From: a virus
Reading direction: 5' to 3' (one strand)
IMG/VR virus record: IMGVR_UViG_3300033144_007170
Coordinates: 29,557 to 93,556 of that record
Length of the DNA stretch: 64,000 nucleotides
Shown: positions 49,739 through 58,834 of the stretch, piece after piece
Layout: the number at the start of each line of letters is the position of its first letter
Position numbering within the stretch: position 1 is the first letter of the stretch
Position numbers and translations under genes: made by a program
Notes under the pieces: generated by a model
Told to the model about the DNA's origin: nothing
The model's input: the letters and a program-made list of their open reading frames with translations, nothing else
The model's database searches: none

Positions 49739-50068
49739 TCACTCAGTATTTAACTTTACAGGCTTTCTTTTTAAACTCTCAAGCCTTTCTTTTTTAAATT
49801 TTTTAGATTTTTTATTCATTTTTATTCTCAGAGCTTCATCTTCATTAGTAGCTTCTACGGTCTTTTCTGTAGTTACTTTTACGGTCTTAAATCTATGCTC
49901 TATCTCGAATAAAAAGACACCTTTATCGTCTTTTAAGGTAGCCAGATGTGCAGAAAAACTGGGATGTACATCTTTATATTCAATTCCTCTTTCAAACGCC
50001 CACTTTTTATCTGCGTAAATTACCTTAATCTTTTCTCGGCCTATTAATCTTACTATAGGAAGCTTCAT
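49739..50068 (-). CDS. hypothetical head-region protein, 109 aa
   Basis: Start set at ATG 50068 with AAGGA about 10 bases upstream; GTG 50077 is the alternative. Beta-strand first half (PIVRLIGREKIKVIYADKKW), charged C-terminus (KMNKKSKKFKKERLESLKRK). Unknown. Confidence 0.5.
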   Translation of the reverse strand: MKLPIVRLIGREKIKVIYADKKWAFERGIEYKDVHPSFSAHLATLKDDKGVFLFEIEHRFKTVKVTTEKTVEATNEDEALRIKMNKKSKKFKKERLESLKRKPVKLNTE

Positions 50069-50090
50069 CCCCAACACCGTCCTTTATATA

Positions 50091-51005
50091 TTATTCACCA
50101 ATTCCGGTAATAACCGTCAAGGCATCTTCTGTTTCTGTAGCGATTGCAATCCGGAGAGTTACGACAAATTTAACTACTCTCTCGGAGATGAGCCGTTCGG
50201 ACTCCATCATAATCTGTCTTTGTACTCCTAAGATCAGATTTTTGGGATCTACAAAAATCATCTTAGTATCTGGAATATGAATATCGTGTTTAATATCTAC
50301 CCCAAATACCATTACAGGCTTATGTCCTTGTAAAGTATTATCCCCATATCCGGTCTGCCTATCTGCCGTTATATCTCTATATTCCGTCTCATTATCTGGA
50401 GAGATATAAAAGTTCATTGCATTACGATTTCTGAGATATTTGGTAGGCATCTCCAAAATAGCTTGTTTAAAAATGTTTTTGCCCACAGCACTATTATCCC
50501 CCGCAATGCTTGCGGTATGGGAAGTAGCCATTTGTAAAGCGCCGTCAAATAGTGCAAGATAGGTATCTTCGCTTTCTGTATCCCCAAGCACCAACAGCTC
50601 TCCTAAGTCCAAAGCAATTCTTTCTGCAATCATAGCCATAAGAGAATCTTCAAAATTATCTTGTTCTATATTATCTTCCAGAACATCATAGGGAATATGT
50701 ACTTCTGCGATTGTCTCTTTCGTAGTAAGTGTGATCTTGCCTGTCGTAGGAGCGGATCTATCGGCAGACCCTAAAGCGGTTCCTGACGCTGGAGCGGCTT
50801 TAAGAATACGAGAACCAAATCCTATATTTTCTATTATTCTCACCGGGGCATTCATTTTTACGAAACGGACGTCATTTATTAAAGTAGGGGCATCCTGAAC
50901 ATCACGCAAGAATGCATCAGCCTGTTCCGGATTAAGATAACCGCCGTCCGATATTAAATCGGCTACCGTGATCATTGCTTTTTCTACAATTTGTCTTTGG
51001 TTCAT
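50091..51005 (-). CDS. major capsid protein, HK97-type
   Basis: Shell protein. Length 304 aa, without the long HK97 delta domain; a separate scaffold is at 51050. Seen: N-arm, E-loop-like region with KITLTTKE-IAEVHIPYDVLEDN, a spine helix IAERIALDLGELLVLGD, and a P-domain/A-domain end with MIFVDPKNLILGVQRQI. Gene order (protease, scaffold, capsid) supports the call. Confidence 0.85.
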   Translation of the reverse strand: MNQRQIVEKAMITVADLISDGGYLNPEQADAFLRDVQDAPTLINDVRFVKMNAPVRIIENIGFGSRILKAAPASGTALGSADRSAPTTGKITLTTKETIAEVHIPYDVLEDNIEQDNFEDSLMAMIAERIALDLGELLVLGDTESEDTYLALFDGALQMATSHTASIAGDNSAVGKNIFKQAILEMPTKYLRNRNAMNFYISPDNETEYRDITADRQTGYGDNTLQGHKPVMVFGVDIKHDIHIPDTKMIFVDPKNLILGVQRQIMMESERLISERVVKFVVTLRIAIATETEDALTVITGIGE

Positions 51006-51026
51006 TTTATCCTCCTAAATATACAG

Positions 51027-51040
51027 TGAATACGTGTTCT
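51027..51040. repeat. degenerate TGAAC-type motif upstream of the capsid gene
   Basis: TGAATACGTGTTCT: TGAA and GTTC arms around ACGT-like centre. Located 22 bases upstream of the capsid start codon. A divergent relative of the dispersed motif; functional meaning uncertain. Confidence 0.3.
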
Positions 51041-51049
51041 TATTCATAA

Positions 51050-52105
51050 TTACATAGACCCACTAATTCCAGGATGCGTACCTTTTTTAGTGAATAATCC
51101 TGAATATACACTTTCTTTTTTTAGTGTATTTGGATTATTGGGATCGTCTATAACGGTTTTAGATACTACAGTACCGGACATTTTTTCCAATTTCTCAGTT
51201 ACTTCTTTTACAGAAGTCTTTAAATCGTCGATCTCTTTCTCTTTAGCAAGACGCTCGTCTTCTGCCTTCTTAGTAGCAGCTTGAGTCTCTGCACTTTTCG
51301 CATCCTCTTCCGCTTTCTGTGTTATTGCTTTCGTAACAACATCAGCGATAATTCCAGTCAGTTCCTCTTTGCTTTCTAATTCAAACATAGTACCCTCCTT
51401 GTTTGCTTTTTTAATAGGTATTTGTTTCTGTAACATTTCTATGAATTTAGCGGCTCGTTCTCCCACAGGAGGAGTACCGTTAGATTTTGCTTCTGAAAAG
51501 ATAGTTTCACAAAAGGATCTGAAATTATCTATGGCTAAAAGAACCGTTTTTTTCATATCCGATTCTTCCATATCCGATTCTTTCATATTACTCTGGGACA
51601 TAGAACCCGATATAAGATCCATCATTGCGTACATCTCCTCCCAGACGGTCCAAGTGTCCACTTCTTTAATATCTTCTTTTAATACTATTGTCTTAGGGGG
51701 ATCATTCAGATTTTTTTCATCTTTTTCTTTTTTATCTGCAAGTAAATCATAAGTAATCGCATACACATGATTTTCAGGGTCTATAGCAACAATTGATTTG
51801 GTATCAAGAGCACAGGCAGATTTATCGACCTGTTCATAAATAAGATAATTGCCGTCTTCCTTTATTGTATCCTTTCTAAAATCTTTCCCTACTAAAGTTT
51901 CAAGATCAGCTTTACTATCTTTTTCAATTCTTATTGCCTGAACTACTTTATTCATCTTCTCCCCCTTATTCCCTTTCACTACCCGAAAGGGAGTATTATT
52001 TGCACCATGCCTTACCAAAGATACAAAAGTAACTTCCGGCTCTTTTAAAAAATCTACCGTAGTTTCTTTTGGTACGGTTATAACGTCCTTACTTATTTTT
52101 TTCAT
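51050..52105 (-). CDS. scaffold-like protein, 351 aa
   Basis: Start set at ATG 52105 (MKKISKDVITVP), five bases after the protease stop. N-terminal 160 residues are alpha/beta with VTFVSLVRHGANNTPFRVVK, typical of XkdF-type head morphogenesis proteins. The C-terminal 120 residues are a long coiled coil (EEDAKSAETQAATKKAEDERLAKEKEID...). Most likely the internal scaffold cut by the protease during maturation. Confidence 0.65.
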   Translation of the reverse strand: MKKISKDVITVPKETTVDFLKEPEVTFVSLVRHGANNTPFRVVKGNKGEKMNKVVQAIRIEKDSKADLETLVGKDFRKDTIKEDGNYLIYEQVDKSACALDTKSIVAIDPENHVYAITYDLLADKKEKDEKNLNDPPKTIVLKEDIKEVDTWTVWEEMYAMMDLISGSMSQSNMKESDMEESDMKKTVLLAIDNFRSFCETIFSEAKSNGTPPVGERAAKFIEMLQKQIPIKKANKEGTMFELESKEELTGIIADVVTKAITQKAEEDAKSAETQAATKKAEDERLAKEKEIDDLKTSVKEVTEKLEKMSGTVVSKTVIDDPNNPNTLKKESVYSGLFTKKGTHPGISGSM

Positions 52106-52109
52106 AGTA

Positions 52110-52745
52110 TTACTCAACAAAATATCTATGGGAATGTTCCATTGCTTTTTCCGTAGCCGAAGTTAATAAGATTGTGTGTTGATGGTTATGGTCAAAAGAA
52201 GTATATCCGGAAACTACACCGCCTTTGGAGTCCAATCGGATAACATAGGTATGTTCGTGGGGTTCTACATCTTTCTCCGATGATTGGCCTTCTTCTGTAT
52301 TACCGGTGGCTAAGGTAACCACATCCACCACTACAGAAACAGGCTGTTTTATGCTGGTGCCATAAAAAGAAAAAGCATTTAACTCTCCAGATTTAACATT
52401 TTTCCAGACATCGTCCGGAACCCACACCCCCATAACCCAAGCCCCTTCTGTATATAGAGGATCATCGGGAGTTCGGACTATATAACTCTCGACTACAACA
52501 GCTCCGCTTTTTTCGAGATTATGCCCTACATCAATATTATCAAGATAATTATTTTTCAGGAAAGTATGGGCGGCGTATTCTACATCTTCTGGGGTCATTG
52601 CTTCCCAATCAGTATCTACCATATTAGGAGCATAAACCTCCCCAAATACTAATTGTTTGTCCTCAACTAAATGTTTAAATACTACTTTAAGAAGTTCTTC
52701 TGAAGTTTCGGATTTTGTTGAAGATTTTTTTATTTGGAAGGCCAT
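52110..52745 (-). CDS. xkdF: XkdF-type prohead protease with His-rich tail
   Basis: Pattern GEVYAPNMVDTDWEAMTPEDVEYAAHTFLKN...DVGHN...VVESYIVR...DPLYTEGAWVMGVWVPDDVWKNVKSGELNAFSF is that of the XkdF/S78-type head maturation protease. The C-terminal 50 residues are unusual: HEHT, DHNHQH, MEHSHRYF give a His-rich segment that may bind metal. The ATG at 52745 lies 7 bases after the -10 box at 52753. Confidence 0.75.
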   Translation of the reverse strand: MAFQIKKSSTKSETSEELLKVVFKHLVEDKQLVFGEVYAPNMVDTDWEAMTPEDVEYAAHTFLKNNYLDNIDVGHNLEKSGAVVVESYIVRTPDDPLYTEGAWVMGVWVPDDVWKNVKSGELNAFSFYGTSIKQPVSVVVDVVTLATGNTEEGQSSEKDVEPHEHTYVIRLDSKGGVVSGYTSFDHNHQHTILLTSATEKAMEHSHRYFVE

Positions 52746-52752
52746 GACATGC

Positions 52753-52782
52753 TCTATAATAAATAAATAGGATGCAGGTCAA
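52753..52782 (-). promoter_or_regulatory. sigma70-like promoter for the head operon
   Basis: Minus strand: -35 TTGACC (52777-52782), spacer 17-18 bp, -10 TATAGA (52753-52758, or TTATAG). The predicted start of the transcript falls on or next to the protease ATG, so the mRNA may be leaderless. It would drive the whole head and tail block. Confidence 0.5.
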
Positions 52783-52814
52783 TAAGGTAGGGTATTTTGG
52801 TAGAATATAATAGA

Positions 52815-53042
52815 CTAAGGTGTACTATCTGTACTAAAAAATCGAACTAAATCGTCGGAATATACTTTTCTTGCGGGGGATATAGGAAGTTTGCCTTGTT
52901 TTTGATAACGTCTTACTGTATGTCGATGCACTCCTAAAATTTGAGACACTTCTGTAAGATTATAGGTGCCTTTCTTGGGCAGTCCAACAGAAGGAAGTAT
53001 TGTATTTTCAAAATAGTTAGTATTATTTTTGGAATCTGACAT
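52815..53042 (-). CDS. HTH transcriptional regulator, excisionase/MerR type, 75 aa
   Basis: GTYNLTEVSQILGVHRHTVRRYQKQGKLPISPARKVYSDDLVRF is a complete winged HTH of the HTH_17/excisionase type. A 30-residue N-terminal arm precedes it. It lies directly upstream of the head-operon promoter, so it may regulate late genes; a terminase small subunit is a less likely alternative. Confidence 0.7.
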   Translation of the reverse strand: MSDSKNNTNYFENTILPSVGLPKKGTYNLTEVSQILGVHRHTVRRYQKQGKLPISPARKVYSDDLVRFFSTDSTP

Positions 53043-53043
53043 T

Positions 53044-53244
53044 TTATCGAGTTATTGCTCTATTTGTTTTTGGGGGGAGGGGTTCTAATTCAAAAGAATA
53101 AAACTCTACCTCCTTTAATTTTTTAGTTCTGCATTTTATTATTTGAGCAGAACCGGGCACATTAGATATAGACAATACCAGTACCCATTCTTTTTGAAGA
53201 ATATGCTGTACTGTTTTTCCTGGTATAATTTTTTCGATCTTCAT
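53044..53244 (-). CDS. hypothetical protein, 66 aa
   Basis: Start taken at ATG 53244 (MKIEKIIPG). SH3-like beta pattern (KTVQHILQKEWVLVLSI...AQIIKCRTKKLKEVEFYSFELEPL), similar to other small phage proteins. Ribosome binding site weak. Unknown function. Confidence 0.5.
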   Translation of the reverse strand: MKIEKIIPGKTVQHILQKEWVLVLSISNVPGSAQIIKCRTKKLKEVEFYSFELEPLPPKTNRAITR

Positions 53245-53252
53245 AATTAAGA

Positions 53253-54926
53253 TTACCACATAGGCTTGTCAAGCTTCTTTTGTTTTTTGGGCACCTTGTG
53301 CCTTCCTTGCCGTATCCTTTTTTCTTCTGCGCTCTCGATACGTTTTTCTGGTACTATATGCTCCAAAATACATTTAGTCATAATATCAATTACCATTTCT
53401 GGAGTAATTCCGGTAAGACAATAAACTTCGGGTTTTACACAATCTGTCCATTCTTTGTCTGTTCTTCCCCTACACCCGCCACATTCGAGATCTTCGATTC
53501 TAATTGGGTATTCTATAGCATCCGATGCCGGAGAGAAAGGATGCACGCATCCGTATATTACACAAGCTGGAGTACCTACCGCCTTTGCTATATGGGCACA
53601 ACCCGAATCTATTCCTAAAAACAAACAGCATTCTTTAATCAATGCGGCGGTTTGTTTTATAGGAAGCCCTCTGCAATCTTTGCCTACCCCGGTATATTGA
53701 GTTTGGGGGTTCCCTATCTCTAAGATCTCATAGCCTTTCTTTTTGTAATGAGAAGCAACTTTAACAAATCTATCCAACTCCCACTCTTTGCTTTTCCAGG
53801 CCCGCCCCGTATGGAATACAATATGTCTCTGGTTCGGTTTTAAAAAGCGTCGGATAGGATTTACATCGTCTTCGGTTAGGTATACTTGTAATTTAGCTTT
53901 CTTTAAAGTAACATTGCATTGATTGGCCATAGTTATTATGGCATTTTTTTCCATATCAACTTCATATCTTGGAGTTAAAACAATATCATATTTTTTTAGC
54001 TTTGGCTCTCTTCTGACAATCTCATTTATACAAGGGTTCCCTGTGAGGATCCCAGGGCAATCTGTTTCATATACTATATAGGAATTGGGGTATTTATTTT
54101 TTAATGCGAACAATATGGGGGTTGTTAATAAAACATCTCCCATAGCTCCCTTTCTTCTAAAAAGAATAGTGGGTTTGTCTGCTTCTATTTTAGATTCAAT
54201 CGGGCGCTTTCCTGTTACCCATTTACTAAACATTCTGTGCCTACTGGTGTTGTTTTGTTCTGGGGCAGTATGATCTAATTGTTTTTTAGACTTACTGCCG
54301 TAGTGTTTAATAGGAAGCTTCACAGTTTTGAGCTTTAGCCCCAATTCTTTAACCCTATAAGATAAATCTGCGTCTTCCCCATAAGCTGGATTAAACTGCA
54401 TATCAAACCCCTTTAATTCCTGAAACAATTTCCACTTTCCGAATAAGCACCAACCTTCTACGTAGCTCCAATCCTCCTCAATTTTGCTACTGCCTACATG
54501 ATTAACTGTTTCTTCTGCGTAATCGGGAGCTGCTTTATGGCACATAGTTCCTACTAACCCCACATTCTCTTCTTTGCTTGCCTGCATCAAAATAGGTAGC
54601 CAATTGTATCCTTTGATTTTACAATCGTTATTAAGGAAGAGGATATACTCGCACTCAGCTAATTTCAGAGCTTGGTTATTGCCTCCGGAAAATCCTCTGT
54701 TCCTCCGGTTTCTTACTATTAAATCCCGCTCCCCAGTCAATACTTCGTCTAAATATTTTAAAGTCCCGTCTTCCGATCCTTGATCGACTACAATTAAATC
54801 ATACTTATTTCTGTCTGTAAATTTTTTTATGGAATCTATACATATTTTAGTGTAGTGTACCTGATTCCATGCAAGTATTATAATAGCTACTTTATTTTTT
54901 TTCTGCTTCATCGTCATTATATCCAT
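53253..54926 (-). CDS. bifunctional glycosyltransferase, GT2 fused to GT9
   Basis: Residues 1-235: GT2 domain with IIILAWNQVHYTKICIDSI, VVDQGSEDGT, NNDC as the DxD position, GEDADLSYR at the acceptor site. Residues 245-515: GT9 heptosyltransferase-like domain with RRKGAMGDVLLTTPIL, VFHTGRAWKSKEW and GIDSGCAHIAKAVGTPACVIYG. The fusion suggests two sequential sugar transfers, the second possibly of a heptose. C-terminal tail is basic. Rarely seen as one chain in phages. Confidence 0.8.
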   Translation of the reverse strand: MDIMTMKQKKNKVAIIILAWNQVHYTKICIDSIKKFTDRNKYDLIVVDQGSEDGTLKYLDEVLTGERDLIVRNRRNRGFSGGNNQALKLAECEYILFLNNDCKIKGYNWLPILMQASKEENVGLVGTMCHKAAPDYAEETVNHVGSSKIEEDWSYVEGWCLFGKWKLFQELKGFDMQFNPAYGEDADLSYRVKELGLKLKTVKLPIKHYGSKSKKQLDHTAPEQNNTSRHRMFSKWVTGKRPIESKIEADKPTILFRRKGAMGDVLLTTPILFALKNKYPNSYIVYETDCPGILTGNPCINEIVRREPKLKKYDIVLTPRYEVDMEKNAIITMANQCNVTLKKAKLQVYLTEDDVNPIRRFLKPNQRHIVFHTGRAWKSKEWELDRFVKVASHYKKKGYEILEIGNPQTQYTGVGKDCRGLPIKQTAALIKECCLFLGIDSGCAHIAKAVGTPACVIYGCVHPFSPASDAIEYPIRIEDLECGGCRGRTDKEWTDCVKPEVYCLTGITPEMVIDIMTKCILEHIVPEKRIESAEEKRIRQGRHKVPKKQKKLDKPMW

Positions 54927-54928
54927 AT

Positions 54929-55615
54929 TTAATAGTTCCTACGGCTGATGTTTACTTCCGTGATCCTCAAACTTTTATATTCTTTGCATACTTTATATAT
55001 TACATCCGCAACTTCTGTCGGGTCACTAAGTTTTTCTCTATTTTCTCTATCTAAGGTCATACCTGTTTTCATTGCTCCGGGATAAATATCAACGACCCTT
55101 ATATTATGTCTTGTAACATCGAATTGAAGAGCTTTAGAGAATCCTGCTAATCCATGCTTACTTGCGCAATATGCGGTTTCTCCGTCTCCGCCGGCTTTCC
55201 CCGCAATAGAATTAATATTAAGTATTAATCCGGATCTTTTTCTTTGGAACAATTTGAATATCCTTGTTGCCAAAAGCATGGGAGCTATTAAATTCGTATT
55301 AATTACTTCTTTAACTGTAGCGGAAGATAAATATAAAATTTCCCTATTTACATACATTGCTGCATTATTGATTAATATATCAATATCCCTTGTCTTTGCA
55401 ATGTCCGTCAGTAGAGCTATTGTGGAATCTACTTGGATATCCCCTTGTATGGTATCGCATACAATTTCATACGCTCCAGTAAGCTTCTTCTGCAAATCCA
55501 CCAAAGCCATAAGATTTCGGCCATGTAATATCAAATTGTATCCGTTTTTTGCAAATATACAAGACAGTGCTCTACCGAGTCCACCGCTTGCGCCTGTAAT
55601 AAGTACTGTGCTCAT
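54929..55615 (-). CDS. short-chain dehydrogenase/reductase
   Basis: Start set at ATG 55615 (MSTVLITGASGG) behind GGAG. Rossmann TGASGGLG, NNAA, catalytic Ser (NINSIAG) and YCASK. NAD(P)-dependent oxidoreductase, probably acting on a sugar intermediate given its neighbours. 228 aa; normal length. Confidence 0.85.
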   Translation of the reverse strand: MSTVLITGASGGLGRALSCIFAKNGYNLILHGRNLMALVDLQKKLTGAYEIVCDTIQGDIQVDSTIALLTDIAKTRDIDILINNAAMYVNREILYLSSATVKEVINTNLIAPMLLATRIFKLFQRKRSGLILNINSIAGKAGGDGETAYCASKHGLAGFSKALQFDVTRHNIRVVDIYPGAMKTGMTLDRENREKLSDPTEVADVIYKVCKEYKSLRITEVNISRRNY

Positions 55616-55623
55616 TTGTGCTC

Positions 55624-56106
55624 CTAAAAAAAAGGCAGCCCCTCCCGCTTCAAGCAAATAATTGAAGGTGTTGCCATTAAATATGAATCAATCATGGCCT
55701 TTTCAGTCTCCACCATATTCCGGGGGAAGTACCCAAAAGTATTTTTAAGTAGTCCTACCAGACCTTCTGCGTTCAATGGCCTATGCGTAGGGCCGTGTGT
55801 GGGATAATCAGAATTCCCAACCAACATTACGGGTAAGTTTTGCTCATCTATGTCGATTTTAATTTGCTCAAAAGGACGTTCTATTAAAAAAGGAGTGAGC
55901 GTATAAACAACTGGTCTTAATCCTTCGATTGCCATTCCCGCAGCGATGCTTATCATACTCTGTTCGCAAAGACCGATATTAAAAAATCTATCTGGAAATT
56001 TCTCTACGAACTCATCCATTTCTTGGTATACATCCCCGATCAGGAGGACTATGCGCTCGTCTTTTTCAGCTAATCGTACAATGGTTTTTCCAAACTGACG
56101 CCTCAT
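55624..56106 (-). CDS. transketolase-type pyrimidine-binding subunit
   Basis: Start set at ATG 56106 behind GGAGGAA. Domain: LLIGD...FFNIGLCEQSMISIAAGMAIEGLRPVVYTLTPFLIERPFEQIKID: the Pyr domain of transketolase/DXS with the ThDP-activating Glu in CEQ. Lacks the C-terminal transketolase domain. Works with 56103-56828 as a split enzyme. Confidence 0.8.
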   Translation of the reverse strand: MRRQFGKTIVRLAEKDERIVLLIGDVYQEMDEFVEKFPDRFFNIGLCEQSMISIAAGMAIEGLRPVVYTLTPFLIERPFEQIKIDIDEQNLPVMLVGNSDYPTHGPTHRPLNAEGLVGLLKNTFGYFPRNMVETEKAMIDSYLMATPSIICLKREGLPFF

Positions 56107-56828
56107 TGTAATTCCTCCATTGCCTGTTTCAGTTCTTCGGGATTCGGAAATTTTGCATGCCATTCCGGGACGTTTTCCATAAAACTAACACCCTTTCCCT
56201 TTACTGTGCGTGCGATAATAAATCGGGGCATTTTTTCAATACTCCTTCTCACGCTATCGACAATATCGGCGCAATCGTGTCCATCTGCGGTCGAGGCATT
56301 CCAGCCAATTCTTGTTGCTATTCCACCCAAGTCGCCTATCGGAAGTATGTTGCTCAGGAATCCAGATCCCTGTAGTCTATTCCAATCCACGATCACAACG
56401 AGATTATCTAATTGATGATGTGTCGCTATAAGAAATGATTCCCATGTTGTTCCTTCTTGGCACTCGCCATCTCCCATAAGTACATAAACTTTCCCTGGTT
56501 TCTTAGCGATCTTTTTTGCCATCGCAATTCCTATTGCGGTAGGTAATCCGTGCCCCAGGCTTCCAGTAGTGCTGTGTATTCCATTATGCGGGTCTCGCTT
56601 TGGGTGTCCCTCTATAATAGGATTGTATCCCTTTTCCCGCAGAATAACATACAAAGGCCAACAACTATGCCCCTTACTGAGTATAAATTTATCGTCGTCA
56701 GTTAAAACATGGTCGTATAAAGCTATTAATATTTCCACCGCAGAGAAACTCCCTCCGAAATGGTATCCCCCATGTTTTAGAGATAATGTTATTGTATCTC
56801 TTCTTATTTGTTTTGATCTTGAATTCAT
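56103..56828 (-). CDS. transketolase-type ThDP-binding subunit
   Basis: Start set at ATG 56828 (MNSRSKQIRRDT) behind AAGGA. Has FGGSFSAVEILIALY, SKGHSCWPLYV, STTGSLGHGLPTAIG and GDGECQEGTTWE (ThDP/Mg2+ motif). Moves two-carbon units between sugar phosphates; possible products include sedoheptulose 7-phosphate, the entry to heptose synthesis. Coupled to the pyrimidine subunit by a 4-base overlap. Confidence 0.85.
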   Translation of the reverse strand: MNSRSKQIRRDTITLSLKHGGYHFGGSFSAVEILIALYDHVLTDDDKFILSKGHSCWPLYVILREKGYNPIIEGHPKRDPHNGIHSTTGSLGHGLPTAIGIAMAKKIAKKPGKVYVLMGDGECQEGTTWESFLIATHHQLDNLVVIVDWNRLQGSGFLSNILPIGDLGGIATRIGWNASTADGHDCADIVDSVRRSIEKMPRFIIARTVKGKGVSFMENVPEWHAKFPNPEELKQAMEELQ

Positions 56829-56935
56829 TTTTTCCTTATACATAAAAGATTTGTGTAGTTGTTTTTTTCCGGGGTATATATTTTAAGTAATTCTGAAATG
56901 TTAACCGGTTTTATTTTTTTCTCTTTTTTGTGCAT
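56825..56935 (-). CDS. small basic peptide, 36 aa
   Basis: ATG at 56935 with AAAGGTG upstream; stop overlaps the transketolase ATG (ATGA). Helical middle (PVNISELLKIYTPE). Probably a real coupled small gene; function unknown. Confidence 0.5.
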   Translation of the reverse strand: MHKKEKKIKPVNISELLKIYTPEKNNYTNLLCIRKK

Positions 56936-56945
56936 ATTTTCACCT

Positions 56946-57758
56946 TTAACCCCCAAGCGGATAGGCTATTTCTATATCCGGCCTGTCTGTTTTGTTTGGA
57001 AAATCGAGTCCGATTACAGGAAAGTTTACATCTGTTTTTTTTACTCCGGCAACTAAATCTTTTCTAACAAAACTTAGCTCGATCAATGGGGGGAAGCGAT
57101 ATCCTTCACTCCCTATTTCGGATAAAGAATTATTTGCATGTATATGATAAATATAAAAATGTTTATTTAGCTTTTTTAAAGCTCGGTAATACAATTCAAA
57201 TATTTTGTCGTTGATTTTGTCGTAAACAGATTTGTAAAATTTACTAAAATAGGGAGTTAATATAAAGTGAGGACCTGCAAATCCTGGTCTTTTCATTTGC
57301 GAGAAGGTATCAATGCTAACTATATGGAATTCAACTAATAATTGATTGAATTGCGTAAGCACTTCATCTGGCGTAGATAACAAAGCCTCCCACTCATCCC
57401 ATTCTATATCCATTTTTAATAGTTTTGAACTGCTCACAATATCACCCAGCATTATACTTTGCAGGCTTTCGTGGTTCTGACCAACTCCAAGCTTGAAAAA
57501 GGTAAATCTTTTGTGGTCGCAAGGCAAAGAATCTATTGTAGGGTCAAACAACCTTACGTGTGAATTCGGAAATCTGTTTACAAATTCAAGCTCAAAGCCT
57601 ACATCGTTTTCTACCCCAAAACTATAGACAGTGTTTGTTTTTTCGCATAGTTCTTTCAGTGCCACATATCCACCATCAGATTCATTGCCAATTCTGACTT
57701 TGGTTAGATTACAGTCAAAAACTTCGATTTCTTTTAAAAATTTTTGTATGTTTTTCAT
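56946..57758 (-). CDS. FkbM-like SAM-dependent methyltransferase, 270 aa
   Basis: Features: TKVRIGNESDGGYVALKEL, TVYSFGVENDVGFELEFVNRFPNSHVRLFDPT, FKLGVG, and LLKMDIEWDEWEAL, the FkbM-type core with the SAM-site acidic residue. Probably O-methylates a sugar made by the cassette. Confidence 0.7.
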   Translation of the reverse strand: MKNIQKFLKEIEVFDCNLTKVRIGNESDGGYVALKELCEKTNTVYSFGVENDVGFELEFVNRFPNSHVRLFDPTIDSLPCDHKRFTFFKLGVGQNHESLQSIMLGDIVSSSKLLKMDIEWDEWEALLSTPDEVLTQFNQLLVEFHIVSIDTFSQMKRPGFAGPHFILTPYFSKFYKSVYDKINDKIFELYYRALKKLNKHFYIYHIHANNSLSEIGSEGYRFPPLIELSFVRKDLVAGVKKTDVNFPVIGLDFPNKTDRPDIEIAYPLGG

Positions 57759-57766
57759 ATGTCTCT

Positions 57767-58834
57767 CTATGGCGATAATATTGCTCGACCAAGGATTGTC
57801 CCAGAACGAAGCAAATCCATAGCCCTATTGATTTCAATGAGATCGTAAAAAACTACATCTTCCTTAAACCCAATAAGTTTTGAGGGATCAAATATTCCTT
57901 GGCGGTACAACTCCAAGTATTTCGGAATGTCTGTTGTTGGGTTGGTTTGTCCCCCTTCACTATCTATTAGGGTTTTGCCTTTGAAATGCTGATAGGCATT
58001 CTTAAAAACAATATCTTGGTCTGGTTTTGGCTGTCCGACCATTATCGTTTTACCTCCAGCCTTCGTCAGTATATGGGCCATCTCGATGCAATTAATGTTT
58101 CCCGTGGTGTCTACACAGACATCGGCGCCATCGCAGGTACCTATAATTTTTTTCACTTCTGAATATGTGGTATTTCTACCCATATTGCAGTTATATATTA
58201 CGTGAGACGCCCCGCATTCTTTTGCGAGAAACAGTTTATTGTCAGCAATGTCTATCGCTATAATAGGGTTACCCGACACCATCGAAGCGCCTTGAATTAC
58301 ACTCAAACCAACACCGCCACAACCTATTACAACTATAGATTGTCCTATTTTCAATTTTGCCTCATTGTTAATTAAGCCCAACCCTGTAGTAGTACAGCAT
58401 CCCATTAAAGCAGCTATTTCATAGGGAATGTCGTCTTCTATTTTAGTTAGTCTATTTTCAGAAATTACTGCATAATTATTAAATGTTGTTACAAGCCCTC
58501 CTCCAACTAAGGATCCATCTTTTCTTGTATATTTAGGGAACTCGGATTCAATACCCGCTCCAGGTCTCCAGTGTAAGACTACACGATCCCCAGGTTTTAC
58601 ATGTCGTACAGAATTTCCTACATCAACAACTTCTCCTCCGCCCTCATGCCCCAGCAAAAAAGGCAAGAATTCCTTCCTTGTCCCAATTCCCTCCATATGA
58701 TAAAGCTGTGCTCCGCAGATTCCGCTACAATGTATTCGTACAAGCACTTGTCCACACGTAAGAGAAGGAATCTCTAACTGCTCTACCTCAAGAGGTTTCC
58801 CGAATTCCACTACAACTGCTGCATTTGTTTTCAT
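57767..58834 (-). CDS. zinc-dependent alcohol dehydrogenase, MDR family
   Basis: Start set at ATG 58834 (MKTNAAVVVEFGKP). GICGAQLYHMEG and GHEGGGEVVDVG give the catalytic zinc ligands; CGGVGLSVIQGA is the NAD fold. The four-Cys structural-zinc loop is absent. NAD-dependent oxidation or reduction of a sugar or polyol. 355 aa. Confidence 0.85.
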   Translation of the reverse strand: MKTNAAVVVEFGKPLEVEQLEIPSLTCGQVLVRIHCSGICGAQLYHMEGIGTRKEFLPFLLGHEGGGEVVDVGNSVRHVKPGDRVVLHWRPGAGIESEFPKYTRKDGSLVGGGLVTTFNNYAVISENRLTKIEDDIPYEIAALMGCCTTTGLGLINNEAKLKIGQSIVVIGCGGVGLSVIQGASMVSGNPIIAIDIADNKLFLAKECGASHVIYNCNMGRNTTYSEVKKIIGTCDGADVCVDTTGNINCIEMAHILTKAGGKTIMVGQPKPDQDIVFKNAYQHFKGKTLIDSEGGQTNPTTDIPKYLELYRQGIFDPSKLIGFKEDVVFYDLIEINRAMDLLRSGTILGRAILSP

